A stretch of DNA of 64,000 bases from Azophilus sp965116165 (lineage in GTDB: Bacteria > Pseudomonadota > Gammaproteobacteria > Pseudomonadales > Azotimanducaceae): NCBI GenBank assembly GCA_965116165.1, contig OZ220484.1, positions 1,116,001 through 1,180,000 on the forward strand, given 5' to 3'. Positions within the stretch are counted from its first letter, which is position 1. Every line of letters begins with the position of its first letter. The notes under the pieces were generated by a model, which was given only the letters and a program-made list of their open reading frames with translations, was not told where the DNA came from and made no database searches. Both the position numbers and the translations under genes were made by a program. This document shows, piece by piece, positions 9,401 through 17,071 of the stretch.

Positions 9401-9692
9401 TGCGCCGCCGACCGTGACCATGGAGGACTTGGACCGGGTCATCGCATCGAGCGGCCTTATGGCACCCGGCGTCGAGGTCCAGCCGATGGGGCGGCGCGAA
9501 TACGGATTGCTGGCACCGGGCATGGATGAGCCACTGCGGGTGACGACGGACCCGGGGTATTTCGAGGAGCATACCGAGAGCATGGAACTCTGGTCGCCGG
9601 GCAACCCCCTGTTCATCGCGCCGGAGTTCGCGGACGGCGTGGAGCCAAGCCAGTCACCCGATACGCTGAAGGACATTCTCGACGACGGCTGA
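6474..9692 (+). CDS. PLD-domain / SNF2-family helicase
   Basis: 1072 residues. The N-terminal 230 residues are phospholipase-D-like, with YDRLTGYFNAGALALAARG and the catalytic-type FHEKSGIIEDR followed by WTGSLNETG. A linker of about 75 residues leads to a SNF2-type ATPase: INPWPHQARAFERLY, Walker A ADEVGLGKTVQAG, Walker B ILDEAHHARR, motif III LLLLTATPMQ, and motif VI QRIGRIDRLGQR in the second RecA lobe. Proteins of this build occur with DUF1156 methylases in phage-defence loci (DISARM- and HMA-like). The PLD part could cut DNA; the helicase part would translocate on it. It ends the operon; family A repeat 1 follows about 185 bp later. Confidence 0.88.
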   Translation: MLRDRSWHLKYTAEDGDLVKLFHVPALEDAQRYDRLTGYFNAGALALAARGIEGLVRNDGRMRLVVGCTLEPAEIEAIKRGERLRALVERNLASVALAPPDPASADALELLAWMVAHGFLDVKIAVPCDARREPVPENGIFHEKSGIIEDRIGDRLAWTGSLNETGAGWRSNWESISVYTSWGPEPGRVDAEERNFAQIWADKARRLIVLDVPEAVRRELLRFEPTTGLPTRLEQKKADTEHVAHRPNPGPGESAATGGRPAHGTQASVSPTSTLRTRVWAFIREAPSRPGGGDRIGEATASINPWPHQARAFERLYGNWPPRLLIADEVGLGKTVQAGLLLRQAWLAGRARRILILAPKAVLGQWQLELREKFNLNWPIYDGGKLTWYPSPALRGRHERDVGRAEWMAEPAVIVSSQLMRRSDRRAELLEMAEHWDLVILDEAHHARRSGAGGKREGPPNTLLRLMRDIKGRTEGLLLLTATPMQVHPVEVWDLLDLLGLPPEWNETAFLDFFDCLEKPSPSVEAMERMAALFRSAERTYGKTGTADAQRLTGFSRLKTNKVLRALRDAAGIPRRQLETDERRGAVAVMRAGSPVRRLISRNTRELLRRYFREGMMTTPIAERRVEDRFLEMTGGERAIYDAVEDYIATAYSQAGEEERTAVGFVMTIYRRRLASSFTALRETLRKRRDAIADDGHPVLFGLDEDLPDDDAADETLGTDEAASRERHALASERKAEVDRLLGAVKRLPPDSKLGGLKSVLRELRDAGFAQAMVFTQYTDTMDFLRDALLHDKDAAWTLLCFSGRGGEAPGSDGLWRGIGRDDARRRFRDGQADILLCTDAAAEGLNFQFCGAVVNYDMPWNPMRVEQRIGRIDRLGQRNGTIRIVNLHYEGTVETDIYRALRNRISLFETVVGRLQPILALLPGEIRKSVLSGQGRDARERANIVATIEREADDSRGSGFDIDAVTEDDLAMPSHAPPTVTMEDLDRVIASSGLMAPGVEVQPMGRREYGLLAPGMDEPLRVTTDPGYFEEHTESMELWSPGNPLFIAPEFADGVEPSQSPDTLKDILDDG

Positions 9693-9877
9693 GCAGATGA
9701 GCGGATGAAAGGAAGAGCCTCGACCGGGTTGCTCTATTTGCTCCCAACGGGCATTTAAAGATTACGGCGCCAAATTCGCTATTACCTTCATCCACGCACC
9801 GGGCATCAATTGAGCCGCTACCATGCCACCCGCTTCAGGGCTCAAACAGCCTAAAATCGGTAAGCTTGCAAACCTAG

Positions 9878-9977
9878 GGGAACCTCTGATTAATCCCGCA
9901 GTAGCGGCATTTTATTTAGTAAAGTCAATACCTTACGAATAGACCAATGCTACTCTATCGAATTGATCGGAGTTTCC
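9878..9977 (+). repeat. MITE-like family A, copy 1
   Basis: Full-length element from GGGAACC to GTTTCC in the forward orientation, with CTAG on both sides (9874-9877 and 9978-9981). It lies between the helicase gene and the 3' end of the SDR gene, 5 bp from that gene's stop. The sequence is diverged from the consensus in the middle. Confidence 0.8.
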
Positions 9978-9982
9978 CTAGG

Positions 9983-10864
9983 CTATTCGCGGCGGTGATA
10001 CACCATATCGACATTTCTGATGTCATCGATACCGAGAAGCTGGGCGAATCCGTCCAAGAAGCCTCGTCCGAAATCCGGGTGTACCCAATTGCCGGCGGTC
10101 AGGCCACCATCCACGACAAGGGCGTGGCCCGTGATGAAGGAGGATTCGTCACTGGCGAGAAAACAGGCGGCATTGGCGATATCCTCGGGAGCACCGGCGC
10201 GCGGAATGGGCTGCATCATGGCCAGCCCCGGCTTCACCAACTCCGCGTAGTCGGCATTGGCCCCGCTCACGGCCAGTTGTCCGGCAAATATCGGTGTGGC
10301 AATGCCGCCGGGACAGATGGCATTAACGCGAATATGGGAAGGCCCGAGCTCGAGCGCCACCGACCGGGTCAGGTTAACCACCGCTGCCTTGGTCGCCGAG
10401 TAGATGTGGGGACCGTAGCCACCGCGCAACCCGGCAACGCTGGCTGTGGATATGATCGAACCGCCGCCCGCCGCCTTCATGGCCGGCACGGCGTATTTCA
10501 TGCCGGTCACGACCCCGGTGAGGAGTGCGCCCAAGGTACGTTCGTAGGGCTCGCCGGTATCGATCTCGTCGATATCGCCGCCGACACCGCCAAATCCCGC
10601 GTTGTTGAACAGACAATGCAGGCCTCCGAAGGTTTCCACCGCACAATCGATCATGTGCTTGATGTCCTCTTCGATGCAGACATCGACCGGAACGAAGCGG
10701 GCGGCGTCACCCAATTCCTGCGCCAGGGCCTCACCCTTTTCCCGCTGTATGTCGGCTATCACCACCCGGGCACCCTCGGCCACGAATTTAATCGCGGTTC
10801 CACGGCCCACGCCGCTGGCCGCACCGGTGATGACGGCCACCTTGTCTTGCAGCCTATTTACCAT
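9983..10864 (-). CDS. SDR-family oxidoreductase
   Basis: 293 residues. Classical short-chain dehydrogenase: NAD(P)-binding TGAASGVGRG at about residue 14, acidic IADIQ after strand 2 (favours NAD), NNAGFGG, catalytic serine in ISTASVAG and the YSATK pair. It probably oxidises or reduces an alcohol/ketone substrate in the cytoplasm; the substrate cannot be told. It has about 25 residues more than usual after the normal VVDGGLTAGNW end. Convergent with the defence operon; family A copy 1 sits just beyond its stop. No operon partner is visible. Confidence 0.88.
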   Translation of the reverse strand: MVNRLQDKVAVITGAASGVGRGTAIKFVAEGARVVIADIQREKGEALAQELGDAARFVPVDVCIEEDIKHMIDCAVETFGGLHCLFNNAGFGGVGGDIDEIDTGEPYERTLGALLTGVVTGMKYAVPAMKAAGGGSIISTASVAGLRGGYGPHIYSATKAAVVNLTRSVALELGPSHIRVNAICPGGIATPIFAGQLAVSGANADYAELVKPGLAMMQPIPRAGAPEDIANAACFLASDESSFITGHALVVDGGLTAGNWVHPDFGRGFLDGFAQLLGIDDIRNVDMVYHRRE

Positions 10865-11147
10865 TCGAATTCCCTAGGGTGAACGCGCCGTTCAAGCGAT
10901 GCGGATTGAATCCAATTTTGCAGGGGCCATCATGCGACCCTTGCCATGAAAAGTCTATGGAATGTACTGGCTCGGGAGATTTCGGAATTCAGGCCGGGCG
11001 AACCCGCCGGATCAGGCGGCCTCCTCAGGTTCGACAAGGTGCTCTCTGGGGGGCTCGGCAGTCCAGCCGGGTGGGGCCCACCGGGGAGGGAGGCGCGTGG
11101 GATGCGGCCGTTGGCGACCACAATCAATCGGATTTGAGCCGGCGGCC

Positions 11148-11207
11148 TCACATGTCGAAGTCATCGGGGGCCAGCGAGGAAGCCAGCACGTTAGTCACCC
11201 GTCCATC
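11148..11207 (-). pseudogene. RTX C-terminal tail remnant
   Basis: On the minus strand this reads DGRVTNVLASSLAPDDFDM followed by a stop. Compare the module ends of the neighbouring RTX protein (VSADSLGADDFEF). An in-frame stop lies directly upstream, so only the tail is left. Short, so it could be chance. Confidence 0.35.
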
Positions 11208-11302
11208 CTACCCCCCATTTTTTTGCAAATCAAGGGAAACTCCGATTGATTCGACCCGCTCATTGGACATCCCACGTCAACTCCCATGCGAACGCACACC
11301 AT

Positions 11303-11392
11303 CCGTGCCCCACGCCGGCAAGCCCCGGCGCCCGCTCAAAAAACAAAGCCGTCGCTGTCCAGCAATGCGGCCAGCCCCGACAGTGTCCGGCG
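11303..11392 (-). pseudogene. RTX C-terminal tail remnant with duplicated flank
   Basis: On the minus strand it ends LAALLDSDGFVF-stop, like the LTAFLDSDDFIF-stop of the RTX gene at 17072. The DNA match continues past the stop: 11303-11378 resembles 17040-17117, including the sequence downstream of the gene. It is therefore a partial copy of an RTX gene 3' end, with a frameshift further upstream. Confidence 0.6.
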
Positions 11393-11428
11393 AGGTCGAG
11401 CACGAGTTGGCCGAAACTCAGGCGTAGC

Positions 11429-11725
11429 GGCAGCTTCTGCATCAACATCCTGGCCGAGGATCAGCGGGCGCTGAGCGATCTTTTCGCCCAATCCGGCGCT
11501 GACAAATTCGAGAATCTCGACTGGTGCCCCGGCGCAACCGGCTCGCCACTGCTTGCGGGCGTGCTGGCGTACATCGACTGTGACCTCGTCGAGGAGCACG
11601 ACGGGGGCGACCACACCATTGCGGTGGGGCGGGTCCGGGATCTCGGCATACTCAGGCCGGATCAGCCACCGCTCGTGTTTTTTCGGGGTGCCTACGAGAT
11701 TCCGGCGGGGGCGCTCGGACCCTAG
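11429..11725 (+). pseudogene. flavin-reductase-like domain fragment
   Basis: About 98 codons reading FCINILAEDQRALSDLFA, then DWCPGATGSPLL, a DHTIAVGRV strand and PPLVFFRGAYEIP. This is the C-terminal half of a flavin reductase (HpaC/DUF-type FMN-binding split barrel). The N-terminal flavin-binding part is absent; the frame upstream runs into the RTX tail remnant. It is probably non-functional debris joined to that remnant by deletion or recombination. Confidence 0.6.
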
Positions 11726-11884
11726 AAAATATGCCTCCCAACATGCCTCGGCCAAGGCGGCGGGTGTAGTCGATTGGCAACCGCGGCCCCACTGTTGGTT
11801 TCAGAGCGCACATGATTTTCCCGTTCCCCAAGCAATATTGCGGTCGCGCCTCTGAGCAGGTCAGGTCCAGATGACTTTGATTCG

Positions 11885-14800
11885 TTATGCTCCCCATCCG
11901 AAATCGAAGTCGTCGGCATCCAATTGGGTCACGTACTCAAGCACGATCAGGCCGCCGCCCGCATCCCTCAGGTCGATGATTGTTTCTCTGCCGTGTGTCG
12001 TGGTGATTCTGCCCTCGAGATCGCCGAAGTCGTCCACGCCGGTGAAGCCGGAAAGTTGGATGGTGTCCCCACTTGCGAAATACAAAATCGTGTCGACATC
12101 CCCACTGCTCGAGGTGTCGTTGGTGAAAACGAAGGTATCGCCGCCCGCCAGGCCGCCTTGCATGATGTCGTCGCCGTGGCCGCCATACAGGGTGTCGGCG
12201 CCGTGCCCACCCATCAGGGTGTCGGCGCCGTTGCCGCCATACAGGCTGTCGGCGCCGTTGCCGCCATACAGGCTGTCGGCACCGTTGCCGCCATACAGGG
12301 TGTCGTCGCCGCCGTGGCCATACAGGGTGTCGGTGCCCGAGCCACCGTGCAGGCTGTCGCCGCCCGAGCCGCCGTTCTGGTGGGCGCCGAATATGAAATC
12401 GCTGGCCTCAAGGAGGCCCACCTCTGGATTCAGTAACGTGATCGTGTCGCCGTCAACGCCGTAGCTGATGATTGTATTGGCGCCTTCATGCCTGATATCG
12501 AGCGCCTCGAAACCTCCGGAAACTCCAAGGATATGAATCTTGTCAACATTACTCGCACCAGATGTTGGCATTGACTCATCCGCATCCCTGAAACCGATAA
12601 TGATGTCGTTCCCGTCTCCCGCCCGAAACACGTAGATGTCGTTGCCCGAGCCGCCATACAGGGTGTCGTCGCCCGCACCGCCATTCAGGGTGTCGTCGCC
12701 AAAGCCGCCATCCAAGGTGTCGTTGCCGTCACCGCCATTCAAGGTGCTGTCGCCAAAGCCACCACCATCCAGGGTGTCGTCGCCGTCACCGCCATGCAGG
12801 GTGTTGTCGCCCCGGGCACCACCGTACAGGGCGTCGTCGCCACCGCCACCCGTCAGGATGTTGCTTGACCAGGTTTCGCCCTCCAGGGTGAGGCCGGCGG
12901 ATCCGGACCCATGGCTGCCGAATTGGAAATCGCCGGCGCCAAGGGAGTCCGCCTTTACACCCTTCAACCTGACCGTGCCGCCGCCGTGGCGGATGATCGC
13001 GTCGTCGCCTTCCTGACGGATGTCGAGCGCCCCGAAACCGTCGGAATCCCCATCGATACGAATCCTGTCGCCCTCCCCGAAATCGACAATGGTGTTGTTC
13101 CCGCCTCCCGCCCGGAACACGAAGGTGTCGGAACCCGCGCCACCGTACAAGGTGTCATTGCCCGAGCCATCGTGCAGGGTGTCGTCACCCGAACCACCGT
13201 ACAAGGCGCCGTGGTCGCTACCCGAACCACCGTGCAAGGTGTCGTTGCCCGAGCCACCGTGCAAAACCTGATTGCCCGATCCGCCGATCAGGGTGTCGTC
13301 GCCGTCACCGCCCAGCAGGACGCCAGCCAATCCCGAAACCTTCGCCGTCAGGGTGTCGTTGCCGGCAGTGCCCTTCTTTATGGGGCCCACGCTCGAGTAT
13401 TTGCCATTCCAGTCATCGGACAGGGGATCATCGGACGTGAACGTTTTCACGATGGGAACCCCGGGCTTGGGGGGCGGGAGCGCGCCGAATTGGAAATCGC
13501 CGGCGTCAAGGGAGTCCGCCTTTACACCCTGCAACCTGACCGTGCCGCCGCCGTGGCGGATGATCGCGTCGTCGCCTTCCTGACGGATGTCGAGCGCCCC
13601 GAAACCGCCGGAAAATCCATCGATACGAATCCTGTCGCCCTCCCCGAAATCGGCAATGGTGTCGTCGCCGGTCCCCTGCCGGAACAACCGGAACACGAAG
13701 GTGTCGGAACCCGCGCCGCCGGTCAGGGTGTCGTCGCCCTGGCCGCCATACAGGGTGTCGTCGCCGTCACCGCCATGCAGGGTGTCGTCGCCCGAGCCGT
13801 CGTACAGGGTGTCGTCGCCGTCACCGCCATGCAGGGTGTCGTCGCCCGAGCCGCCGTACAGGGTGTCGTCGCCCGAGCCGCCGTACAGGGTGTTGTCGCC
13901 GTCACGGCCATACAGGGTGTCGTCGCCGTCACCGCCATACAGGGTGTCGGCGCCCCAGACACCGTCCAGGGTGTCGTCGCCGTCGTCGCCATACAGGGTG
14001 TCGTCGCCCCAGCTGCCGTCCAGGGTGTCGTCGCCCGCGCCGCCGTACAGGGTGTCGTCGCCCCAGCTGCCGTACAGGGTGTCGTCGCCCGAGCCGCCGT
14101 ACAGGGTGTCGGCGCCCCAGACACCGTCCAGAGTATCGTCGCCCGATCCGCCATGCAGGATGTCGTCGCCACGGATACCCCGCAGGGTGTCGTCGCCCCC
14201 GCCGCCGAGCAGAACGCCGGACCACCAGCCGAACAAGGTTATTTTGTCGTCCCCGTCGGTACCCCTCCGGATAAGATCAATGCCCGCGCCTTTTCCATCC
14301 CAGTCATCATCATCCAAGGGAGTCGGCGCCCTCTCTGGTTTGGAGGGCACGAGCCCGTAGGAGGCGCCGAATTTGAAATCGCCGGCGTCAAGGAATTCCG
14401 CCCTCACGCCCAGCAGCGTGACCGTGTCGCCGCCGGCGCCGTAGCGGATGATCGCGTCGTCGCCGTCCTGACGGATGTCGAGCGCCCCGAAACCGCCGGA
14501 AATCCCACTGAGATGGATCTTGTCGCCGCCGCGCCCCCGGAAATCGGTCCAGAAATCGGTAATGGTGTCGTTCCCGTCTCCCGCCCGAAACACGAAGGTG
14601 TCGAAGCCCCCGCCGCCTTCCATGGTGTCGTCGCCCGAATCGCCATACAGGGTGTCGTTGCCCCAACCGCCGTCCAGGGTGTCGTCGCCCGCACCGCCGT
14701 ACAGGGTGTCGTTGCCCAAGTCGGTATCGCCGCTCTCGCCACCGCCGTTCAGGGTGTCGTCGCCGTCACCGCCATACAGCGTGTCTCCGTCGCGGCCGCC

Positions 14801-17014
14801 GTCCAGGGTGTCGTCGCCGTCACCGCCATACAGCGTGTCTTTGCCCGAGCCGCCGTTCAGGGTGTCGGCACCCGCGCCACCGTGCAGGATGTCTCTGTCG
14901 TAGCCGCCGTCCAGAGTGTCGTCGCCCGAACCGCCATACAGGGTGTCGTTGCCCCAACCGCCGTCCAAGGTGTCGTCGCCCGCGCCACCGTGCAGGGTAT
15001 CTTTGCCCCAACTGCCGTCCAGGGTGTCGTCGCCCGCGCCACCGAGCAGGATGTCTTTGTCGCGGCCGCCGTCCAGGGTGTCGTCGCCGTCGGTGCCCCT
15101 TTGGATGCGGCCGGCGCCAACGCCCTCGCCATCCCAGTCGTCGTCGTGGGGGGTGGTCGTCACCCTCTGGCTCTGGCCGGCGCCGTGTGGCTTGTTCGAA
15201 GTCTGGGCCTGGCCGGCGCCTTGCGCGGGCGGGCTTCCCTGGGCGCCGGGAAGGCCCGGGGCAGCGTCGGGAAGCAGGAAGTCGTCCGCGCCCAGGGAGT
15301 CGGCCGACACGCCCCGCAGGGTGATCGTGTCGCCGTCGCCGTGGTGGATGACGGTGTCGGCGCCGTCCCGACGGATGTCCAGCGCCCCGAAGCCGACCGA
15401 GACCCCGTCCAGACGAATCCGGTCGCCCTCCCCGAAATCGGTGATGGTGTCGCCGCCGTCACCCGACCGGAACACGAAGGTGTCGGAACCCCTGCCGCCG
15501 GTCAGGGTGTCGCCGCCGGCGCCGCCGGTCAGGATGTCGTCGCCCCGGGCACCCCGAAGGGTGTCGTCGCCGGCACCGCCGTCCAGGATGTCGTTGCCCT
15601 TGCCGCCCCCCAGGGTGTCGTCGCTCCCGTGGCCGTTCAGCGTGTCGTCGCCCCTGCCGCCTTTCAGCACATCGTCGCCGGCACCGCCATCCAGGGTGTC
15701 GTCGCCGCTGCCGCCGCTCAGCTCGCCCCCGCCGCTGGAATCGTCGGTCGTCGCGTCGCCGCCGTTGTCGCTCGGGGTGTCGCCGGGGGATGCGCCCTGT
15801 GGAGCGCCGCCGCCACCTTCGTTGCCGTTCGGAACATCGCCGGGGGGCGCGCCCCGCGGGTCGCCGCCGCCGCCGTCCCGCGGGGCGTTCCCGGCCGCCG
15901 GGAACTCGAAGTCGTCCGCGCCCAGCGAATCCGCCGACACACCCTGCAGGGTGATCGTGTCGCCGGCGCCATGGCGGATGACGGCGTTGTCCCCGACCTG
16001 CTCGATGACCAGACCCGCGAACCCGCCGGGCACACCGGAAATCCGGATCGTCTCGCCCGCCTCGAAATCGGCGACATGGGCGGAGCCGTCCCCCGCCGCG
16101 AACACGAAGGTGTCCCTGCCCTCGCCGCCATACAGCCAGTCGTAGCCGCCGCCGCCGTCCAGGGTGTCGTCGCCGGTGCCGCCGTACAGGCTGTCGCCGC
16201 CCCGGCCCCCGACCAGGGTGTCGTCGCCGGCGTCCCCGTACAGGATGTCGTTGCCGTCGCCGCCCGTCAGAGTGTCGTTGCCCTTGCCGCCGTCCAGGGT
16301 GTCGTTGCCCGATCCGCCAACCAGGCTGTCGTCGCCATCGCCGCCGGTGCGGGAAATATCCTGTGTCGTCTCGCCCCCGCCGCTGGAGTCGTCGGTCGTC
16401 GCGTCGCCGCCGTTGTCGCTCGGGGTGTCGCCGGGGGATGCGCCCTGTGGAGCGCCGTCGTTGCCGTTTGGAACATCGCCGGGGGGCGCGCCCTGTGGAG
16501 CGCCGTCGCCGCCGCCGTCCCGCGGGGCGTTCCCGGCCGCCGGGAACTCGAAGTCGTCCGCGCCCAGCGAATCCGCCGACACCCCCTGCAGGGTGATCTC
16601 GTCGCCGTCGCCATGGCGGATGACGGCGTTGTCCCCGATCTGCTCGATGACCAGACCCGCGAACCCGCCGGGCACACCGGAAATCCGGATCGTCTCGCCC
16701 GCCTCGAAATCGGCGACGTGGGCGGAGCCGTCCCCCGCCGCGAACACGAAGGTGTCCCTGCCCTCGCCGCCATACAGGGTGTCGTGGCCGCCGCCGCCGT
16801 CCAGGGTGTCGTCGCCGGTGCCGCCGTACAGGCTGTCGCCGCCCCCGCCCCCGACCAGGGTGTCGTCGCCGGCATCCCCGTACAGAATGTCGTTGCCGTC
16901 GCCGCCCGTCAGCGTGTCGTTGCCCTTGGCGCCGTCCAGGGTGTCGTTGCCCTTGCCGCCAACCAGGCTGTCGTCGCCGGCGCCGCCGGTGAGGGAAATA
17001 TCCTGCGTCGTCAT
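11885..17014 (-). CDS. large RTX (GGxGxDxL repeat) secreted calcium-binding protein
   Basis: 1709 residues. Start chosen at the MTTQDISLTGG ATG, which has AGGAGA 8 bp upstream; the frame stays open 12 codons further up. Almost the whole protein is nonapeptide repeats of the GGSGDDTLYG kind, which fold into calcium-bound parallel beta-rolls. They are grouped in about eight modules, each ended by a non-repeat beta segment such as IRISGVPGGFAG to VSADSLGADDFEF. Modules 1 and 2 and their proline-rich linkers (APPGDVPNGN) are almost identical at DNA level. There is no N-terminal signal peptide, and the C-terminus (LEYVTQLDADDFDFGWGA) fits a type I secretion signal. No exporter genes are in the window. 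No enzymatic domain is visible; a surface, adhesion or matrix role is possible. Confidence 0.88.
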   Translation of the reverse strand: MTTQDISLTGGAGDDSLVGGKGNDTLDGAKGNDTLTGGDGNDILYGDAGDDTLVGGGGGDSLYGGTGDDTLDGGGGHDTLYGGEGRDTFVFAAGDGSAHVADFEAGETIRISGVPGGFAGLVIEQIGDNAVIRHGDGDEITLQGVSADSLGADDFEFPAAGNAPRDGGGDGAPQGAPPGDVPNGNDGAPQGASPGDTPSDNGGDATTDDSSGGGETTQDISRTGGDGDDSLVGGSGNDTLDGGKGNDTLTGGDGNDILYGDAGDDTLVGGRGGDSLYGGTGDDTLDGGGGYDWLYGGEGRDTFVFAAGDGSAHVADFEAGETIRISGVPGGFAGLVIEQVGDNAVIRHGAGDTITLQGVSADSLGADDFEFPAAGNAPRDGGGGDPRGAPPGDVPNGNEGGGGAPQGASPGDTPSDNGGDATTDDSSGGGELSGGSGDDTLDGGAGDDVLKGGRGDDTLNGHGSDDTLGGGKGNDILDGGAGDDTLRGARGDDILTGGAGGDTLTGGRGSDTFVFRSGDGGDTITDFGEGDRIRLDGVSVGFGALDIRRDGADTVIHHGDGDTITLRGVSADSLGADDFLLPDAAPGLPGAQGSPPAQGAGQAQTSNKPHGAGQSQRVTTTPHDDDWDGEGVGAGRIQRGTDGDDTLDGGRDKDILLGGAGDDTLDGSWGKDTLHGGAGDDTLDGGWGNDTLYGGSGDDTLDGGYDRDILHGGAGADTLNGGSGKDTLYGGDGDDTLDGGRDGDTLYGGDGDDTLNGGGESGDTDLGNDTLYGGAGDDTLDGGWGNDTLYGDSGDDTMEGGGGFDTFVFRAGDGNDTITDFWTDFRGRGGDKIHLSGISGGFGALDIRQDGDDAIIRYGAGGDTVTLLGVRAEFLDAGDFKFGASYGLVPSKPERAPTPLDDDDWDGKGAGIDLIRRGTDGDDKITLFGWWSGVLLGGGGDDTLRGIRGDDILHGGSGDDTLDGVWGADTLYGGSGDDTLYGSWGDDTLYGGAGDDTLDGSWGDDTLYGDDGDDTLDGVWGADTLYGGDGDDTLYGRDGDNTLYGGSGDDTLYGGSGDDTLHGGDGDDTLYDGSGDDTLHGGDGDDTLYGGQGDDTLTGGAGSDTFVFRLFRQGTGDDTIADFGEGDRIRIDGFSGGFGALDIRQEGDDAIIRHGGGTVRLQGVKADSLDAGDFQFGALPPPKPGVPIVKTFTSDDPLSDDWNGKYSSVGPIKKGTAGNDTLTAKVSGLAGVLLGGDGDDTLIGGSGNQVLHGGSGNDTLHGGSGSDHGALYGGSGDDTLHDGSGNDTLYGGAGSDTFVFRAGGGNNTIVDFGEGDRIRIDGDSDGFGALDIRQEGDDAIIRHGGGTVRLKGVKADSLGAGDFQFGSHGSGSAGLTLEGETWSSNILTGGGGDDALYGGARGDNTLHGGDGDDTLDGGGFGDSTLNGGDGNDTLDGGFGDDTLNGGAGDDTLYGGSGNDIYVFRAGDGNDIIIGFRDADESMPTSGASNVDKIHILGVSGGFEALDIRHEGANTIISYGVDGDTITLLNPEVGLLEASDFIFGAHQNGGSGGDSLHGGSGTDTLYGHGGDDTLYGGNGADSLYGGNGADSLYGGNGADTLMGGHGADTLYGGHGDDIMQGGLAGGDTFVFTNDTSSSGDVDTILYFASGDTIQLSGFTGVDDFGDLEGRITTTHGRETIIDLRDAGGGLIVLEYVTQLDADDFDFGWGA

Positions 17015-17071
17015 TTCCGCGTCTCCTGTAATATGTCCACCGTGCCCCACGCCGACAGGCCCGGGGCCCGC

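Larger units (their letters stand above)
10865..11428. other. 564-bp stretch of decayed coding DNA
   Basis: No intact gene is visible. The stretch holds two short pieces that read like C-terminal tails of RTX proteins on the minus strand (11148-11207 and about 11303-11392). A longer open frame from 10879 on the plus strand has no recognisable content and crosses these remnants, so it is not called. Confidence 0.5.

Noticed and set aside
10879..11427. 182-codon plus-strand frame after the SDR gene
   Set aside because: No motif, crosses RTX tail remnants on the other strand, composition unlike a protein.
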